From assembly GCA_023269455.1 (NCBI GenBank), contig JAHFTG010000012.1:1-18271 (forward strand): DNA of 18,271 nt, written 5' to 3'. The notes under the pieces were generated by a model. That model was not told the origin of the DNA, made no database searches, and saw nothing but the letters and a program-made list of their open reading frames with translations. A program made the position numbers and the translations under genes. This document shows positions 15,555-18,271 of the stretch, one piece after another (position 1 is the first letter of the stretch; the number at the start of each line of letters is the position of its first letter). The stretch is from Opitutaceae bacterium (GTDB taxonomy: Bacteria > Verrucomicrobiota > Verrucomicrobiia > Opitutales > Opitutaceae).

Positions 15555-17303
15555 ATGGCAACCACCCAACTCTCCGGCCTCGTCTCAGGCTTCGACTGGA
15601 AAACTTTCATCGATCAGACCATCCAGTATGCCAGCACTCCGATCACCAACATGCAGACGGAGCAGACGACGAACACGACCCAGATCAGCGCGCTCAACTC
15701 CATCAACACAAGCCTGACCTCCCTGCAGACCGCCGTCACCAATCTCCAATCTGCAACCGCATTTTCCAGCAGGACCGCCACGCTCGCCTCTTCCAGTTCC
15801 AATTTGGCCGCCACCGCTGATATCGGCACCGTCACGGGCGCCCACGTAATCGCCGTCAGCCAGCTCGCGACCCGCTCCAGCCTGAAGGGTTCGAGCGACA
15901 TCGGCAGCGGCTTGAGCACGACCACGACAGTTTCCGGACTGACCCTCGCCACCCTGCCCACCGCCACCGCCGTCACCGCCGGCAATTTCACCGTCAACGG
16001 CCAGCAAGTAACCATCGCCCTTTCCGATTCCCTCCAGGACGTCTTCGACAAGATCGCCACCGCCACCCTCGGCCATGGTGATGTCACCGCCTCCTACGAC
16101 CCCTCCACCGATAAAATCTCCCTCACCGCCACCACCGGCCAGGTAGTCCTCGGCGCCGCCAACGACACCTCGAATTTCCTCAACGCCACCCGCCTCGCCA
16201 ACAACGGCACCGGAGCCACCTCAAGCAGCACCGCCTTGGGCACCGTCACGGGTAACACCCCGCTGGCGAGCGCCCATCTGCGCACCTCCATCACTGCAGT
16301 CGACGGCTCTGGCAACGGCTCCTTTAACATCAACGGCGTCAGCATCAGTTATAACATCAACACCGACTCGCTCAACACCGTCATCGCCCGCATCAACGCC
16401 TCCACCGCCGGCGTCACCGCCAGCTACGATCAAAGTGCCGACCGCATGGTCCTCACCAACAACTCCACCGGCGACATCGGCCTCGGTGCCAATGAAACCG
16501 GCGCCGGCCTCCTTGGCGCGCTCGGCCTCACCGGCTCCAGCCCTGCGCTGTCACGAGGCTTGAACGCACTCTACACCGTTGACGGCGGCTCCACCCTCTC
16601 CAGCAAAAGCAACACCCTCACTGCCGACTCCCACGGCATCACCGGACTTTCCATCACGGCCAATGCCCCGGGCACCGACACCGTCACCGTGGCCGCGGAT
16701 ACCGCCGGCATGAACAACACCATCAGCACCTTCATCAGCGCTTACAACGCCGTCCAGGCGCTTATCGACAGCCAGACCAAAATCACCAGTGCCAACGGCA
16801 AAGTCACCACATCCACTCTCTCGAAAAATCGCGAAGTCAGCGCCTGGTCCCAGACCCTGCGCAACGAAGCTTTTTCGACCGTCAGCGGACTCACCGGCAC
16901 CATTTCCCGACTCGCAGATCTAGGCATCGACTTCACCTCGGGCACCTCGCAGCTTGCGGTCACCGATCAGGTTAAGCTGAACAATGCGCTCACCAATCAT
17001 CCCAACGATGTGACGGCTTTTTTTACCCAGGCATCCACCGGATTCGGAGCGCGGATGAACAGTTTCATCAGCAAAGTCGCCGGCTCCACAGGGACAAACA
17101 GCTACATCAGCCAGCAGACAGCCACGCTCACCACGCGTAATTCAAACCTCGATACCCAGATCGCGAACATCCAACGGCAGCTCGACCAGCAGCGCGCCCA
17201 GCTCACCGCCAGTTTCGTCGCCATGGAAGACGCGACCCAAACTCAAAAAAACATGCAGTCGCAGCTCACCAACGCTTTCGCCCCCAAGACCACTTCATCC
17301 TAA
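15555..17303 (+). CDS. fliD: Flagellar filament cap protein FliD (hook-associated protein 2)
   Basis: This is a 582-residue protein that should form the cap at the filament tip and help exported flagellin fold. It starts with the family pattern MATTQLSGLVSGFDWKTFID, equivalent to the usual GLxSGLD...LI. This decides the ATG at 15555 over upstream in-frame starts (GTG 15501, ATG 15516). Two flagellin-IN-type repeats are visible, about 143-194 (GNFTVNGQQVTIALSDSLQD) and about 255-305 (GSFNINGVSISYNINTDSLN). Each is followed by ASYD and a strand-rich stretch. The C-terminal part has the conserved LADLGIDF segment, and a coiled coil lies about 520-575. No signal peptide is present, as expected for export by the flagellar type III system. 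The stop codon overlaps the next start as TAATG. No fliS follows. Confidence 0.95.
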   Translation: MATTQLSGLVSGFDWKTFIDQTIQYASTPITNMQTEQTTNTTQISALNSINTSLTSLQTAVTNLQSATAFSSRTATLASSSSNLAATADIGTVTGAHVIAVSQLATRSSLKGSSDIGSGLSTTTTVSGLTLATLPTATAVTAGNFTVNGQQVTIALSDSLQDVFDKIATATLGHGDVTASYDPSTDKISLTATTGQVVLGAANDTSNFLNATRLANNGTGATSSSTALGTVTGNTPLASAHLRTSITAVDGSGNGSFNINGVSISYNINTDSLNTVIARINASTAGVTASYDQSADRMVLTNNSTGDIGLGANETGAGLLGALGLTGSSPALSRGLNALYTVDGGSTLSSKSNTLTADSHGITGLSITANAPGTDTVTVAADTAGMNNTISTFISAYNAVQALIDSQTKITSANGKVTTSTLSKNREVSAWSQTLRNEAFSTVSGLTGTISRLADLGIDFTSGTSQLAVTDQVKLNNALTNHPNDVTAFFTQASTGFGARMNSFISKVAGSTGTNSYISQQTATLTTRNSNLDTQIANIQRQLDQQRAQLTASFVAMEDATQTQKNMQSQLTNAFAPKTTSS

Positions 17304-17968
17304 TGACCCGTCTTCTCTCCTCCGCCCTCGCCGCCCTAGGCATACTCGTCCTCTCCGGCTGCAATTCCCTTCCCCGGCTCGACGGCGCCTACGTCGGCCC
17401 CTTTTACACTCCGGCCAACGTCCACGCCTCCGCCCGCCTGCCGGTCGAACTCCGCCGCATCGTCATTCTCCCCTCCTCTGCCGACGGCCCCGCCCTCTCC
17501 GAATCCACGCTCGATGCGATCGACACCGCTCTCCGCACCACCCTCACCCAATCCGCGCGCGCCGAGATTTCACCGCTCCCCCGCGACGTGCTCGGCCAGA
17601 TCGCCGGCCGCCGCCAGGTCGTCTCCACCTCGGTCCTCCCGTCCAACTTCACCGCATTTCTCGCCGAGAAAACCGGGGCCGACGCCGCGCTCTTCGTCGA
17701 TATCACCGCCTATTCCCCTTATCCGCCGCTCGTGATCGGCATCCGCTCCAAGCTGATCGACCTCAAGACCGGCGAGATCATCTGGGCCTTCGACAATCTC
17801 TTCTCCGCCGCCGATGAAAAAGTAGCCAACTCCGCCCGCCGCCATCTGCTCGTTTCAAAGGGAACCACCGGCACTCCCGCCGATCTTAGCTACACCGTGC
17901 TTCAAAACCCCGCCCGCTTCGCCGATTACGCCGCCACTGCCACCTGGGCGACCCTCCCCCCCCGCTGA
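17303..17968 (+). CDS. Lipoprotein coupled to FliD, function unknown
   Basis: This is a 221-residue protein whose ATG shares one base with the fliD stop (TAATG). It begins with a lipoprotein signal: TRLL, a hydrophobic stretch and the lipobox LSGC, giving C20 as the lipidated residue of the mature protein. Asn follows the Cys, so outer-membrane sorting is likely if Lol rules apply. The body reads as a compact alpha/beta domain (RRIVILPSS, ADAALFVDITAYSPYPP, then IRSKLIDLKTGEIIWAFDN). This order resembles the LpoB/CsgG/PelC-like periplasmic lipoprotein fold. Translational coupling to fliD suggests a flagellum-linked role, perhaps at the basal body or outer membrane. I do not recognise a named family. 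Confidence 0.75.
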   Translation: MTRLLSSALAALGILVLSGCNSLPRLDGAYVGPFYTPANVHASARLPVELRRIVILPSSADGPALSESTLDAIDTALRTTLTQSARAEISPLPRDVLGQIAGRRQVVSTSVLPSNFTAFLAEKTGADAALFVDITAYSPYPPLVIGIRSKLIDLKTGEIIWAFDNLFSAADEKVANSARRHLLVSKGTTGTPADLSYTVLQNPARFADYAATATWATLPPR

Positions 17969-17985
17969 CTTGACGCTTCTTTTAC

Positions 17986-18012
17986 TTAAGAAATCAAAAA
18001 AAAGACCGATAT
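17986..18012 (+). promoter_or_regulatory. Sigma-28-like promoter candidate for the last gene
   Basis: ACCGATAT (18005-18012) matches 6 of 8 sigma-28 -10 positions, with TTAAGAAA (17986-17993) 11 nt upstream matching the -35 at 4 of 8. It lies in the 117-bp gap after the lipoprotein gene, which shows no terminator. Confidence 0.4.
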
Positions 18013-18073
18013 TAACTCTCATCAACCAACGGCGTTCCCAGTATCGAAAGTTCAGGGCTGACCGTTCCAAACC

Positions 18074-18077
18074 AGGA
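18074..18077 (+). promoter_or_regulatory. Shine-Dalgarno sequence of the last gene
   Basis: AGGA lies 8 nt before ATG 18086 and supports that start. It is one of only three clear ribosome binding sites in the window. Confidence 0.55.
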
Positions 18078-18085
18078 ATACCACC

Positions 18086-18271
18086 ATGATCTCATCCGCC
18101 TCCAACACCCCCGGCCAGCCACGGCCGGATCTCGTCACTGCCGCCGGTCAAAAACCCGCGCACGCCGCCACCACGCACGCCACCTCCGCCGCGCAGGAAT
18201 CATTGTCCGCAGGCAACACTGCGGCCTTACGCAACGCCCTCGCCGCCACCCCGGAGATCCGGCCGGAAGTC
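18086..18271 (+). CDS. Possible FlgM-like protein (3' partial)
   Basis: The first 62 codons run in frame to the window edge without a stop. The visible part is polar and Ala/Thr-rich, as expected for a disordered N terminus (ISSASNTPGQPRPD, with further THATSAAQE). It ends in NTAALRNALAATPEIRPEV. The short helical ending and its place at the end of a flagellar cluster behind a sigma-28-like promoter resemble anti-sigma-28 factor FlgM. FlgM would hold FliA inactive until hook completion. The diagnostic C-terminal half is outside the window, so this is a guess from context. The start is supported by AGGA 8 nt upstream. Confidence 0.5.
   Translation, partial: MISSASNTPGQPRPDLVTAAGQKPAHAATTHATSAAQESLSAGNTAALRNALAATPEIRPEV

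Overview
The window comes from a GC-rich flagellated bacterium with strong C/G preference at third codon positions. Short flagellins, many genes without a Shine-Dalgarno sequence, and the style of the last partial protein suggest Verrucomicrobiota (Opitutaceae-like). That placement is an inference from protein style; no rRNA or marker gene is present to prove it.

Layout. (1) Positions 1-7108, plus strand: a run of five closely spaced genes. They encode a radical SAM protein with a B12-binding-like domain (5' end outside the window), a small putative sugar transferase with an RxRPD motif, a 984-residue protein with two glycosyltransferase modules joined by a TPR-like linker, and two GT-B-like proteins of the CgeB type. 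The last two genes overlap by ATGA. This looks like a glycan assembly or decoration operon. (2) Positions 7057-11317: a signalling block. A FIST-like protein gene (minus) is divergent from a soluble two-PAS histidine kinase gene. The kinase gene overlaps by ATGA a gene for a response regulator whose HD-GYP-like output domain has lost its catalytic motifs. An 11-bp perfect inverted repeat, with arms 60 bp apart centre to centre, lies between the divergent genes. (3) Positions 11281-15306, minus strand: a TPR/GT41 (O-GlcNAc-transferase-type) glycosyltransferase gene downstream of two nearly identical 273-residue flagellin genes. Each flagellin gene has a Shine-Dalgarno sequence and a GC-rich hairpin after it. 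(4) Positions 15307-18271, plus strand: fliD with a sigma-28-like promoter divergent from that of flagellin 2, a lipoprotein gene coupled to fliD by TAATG, and the start of a small gene that may encode a FlgM-like anti-sigma factor.

Working model (inference): the GT41 protein, and possibly the upstream glycosyltransferase operon, decorate the Ser/Thr-rich centre of the two flagellins. FliD caps the filament, and the kinase/regulator/FIST-like set is a sensory module placed between the glycan and flagellar genes. No tRNA, rRNA, CRISPR array, IS element or integrase gene was seen.
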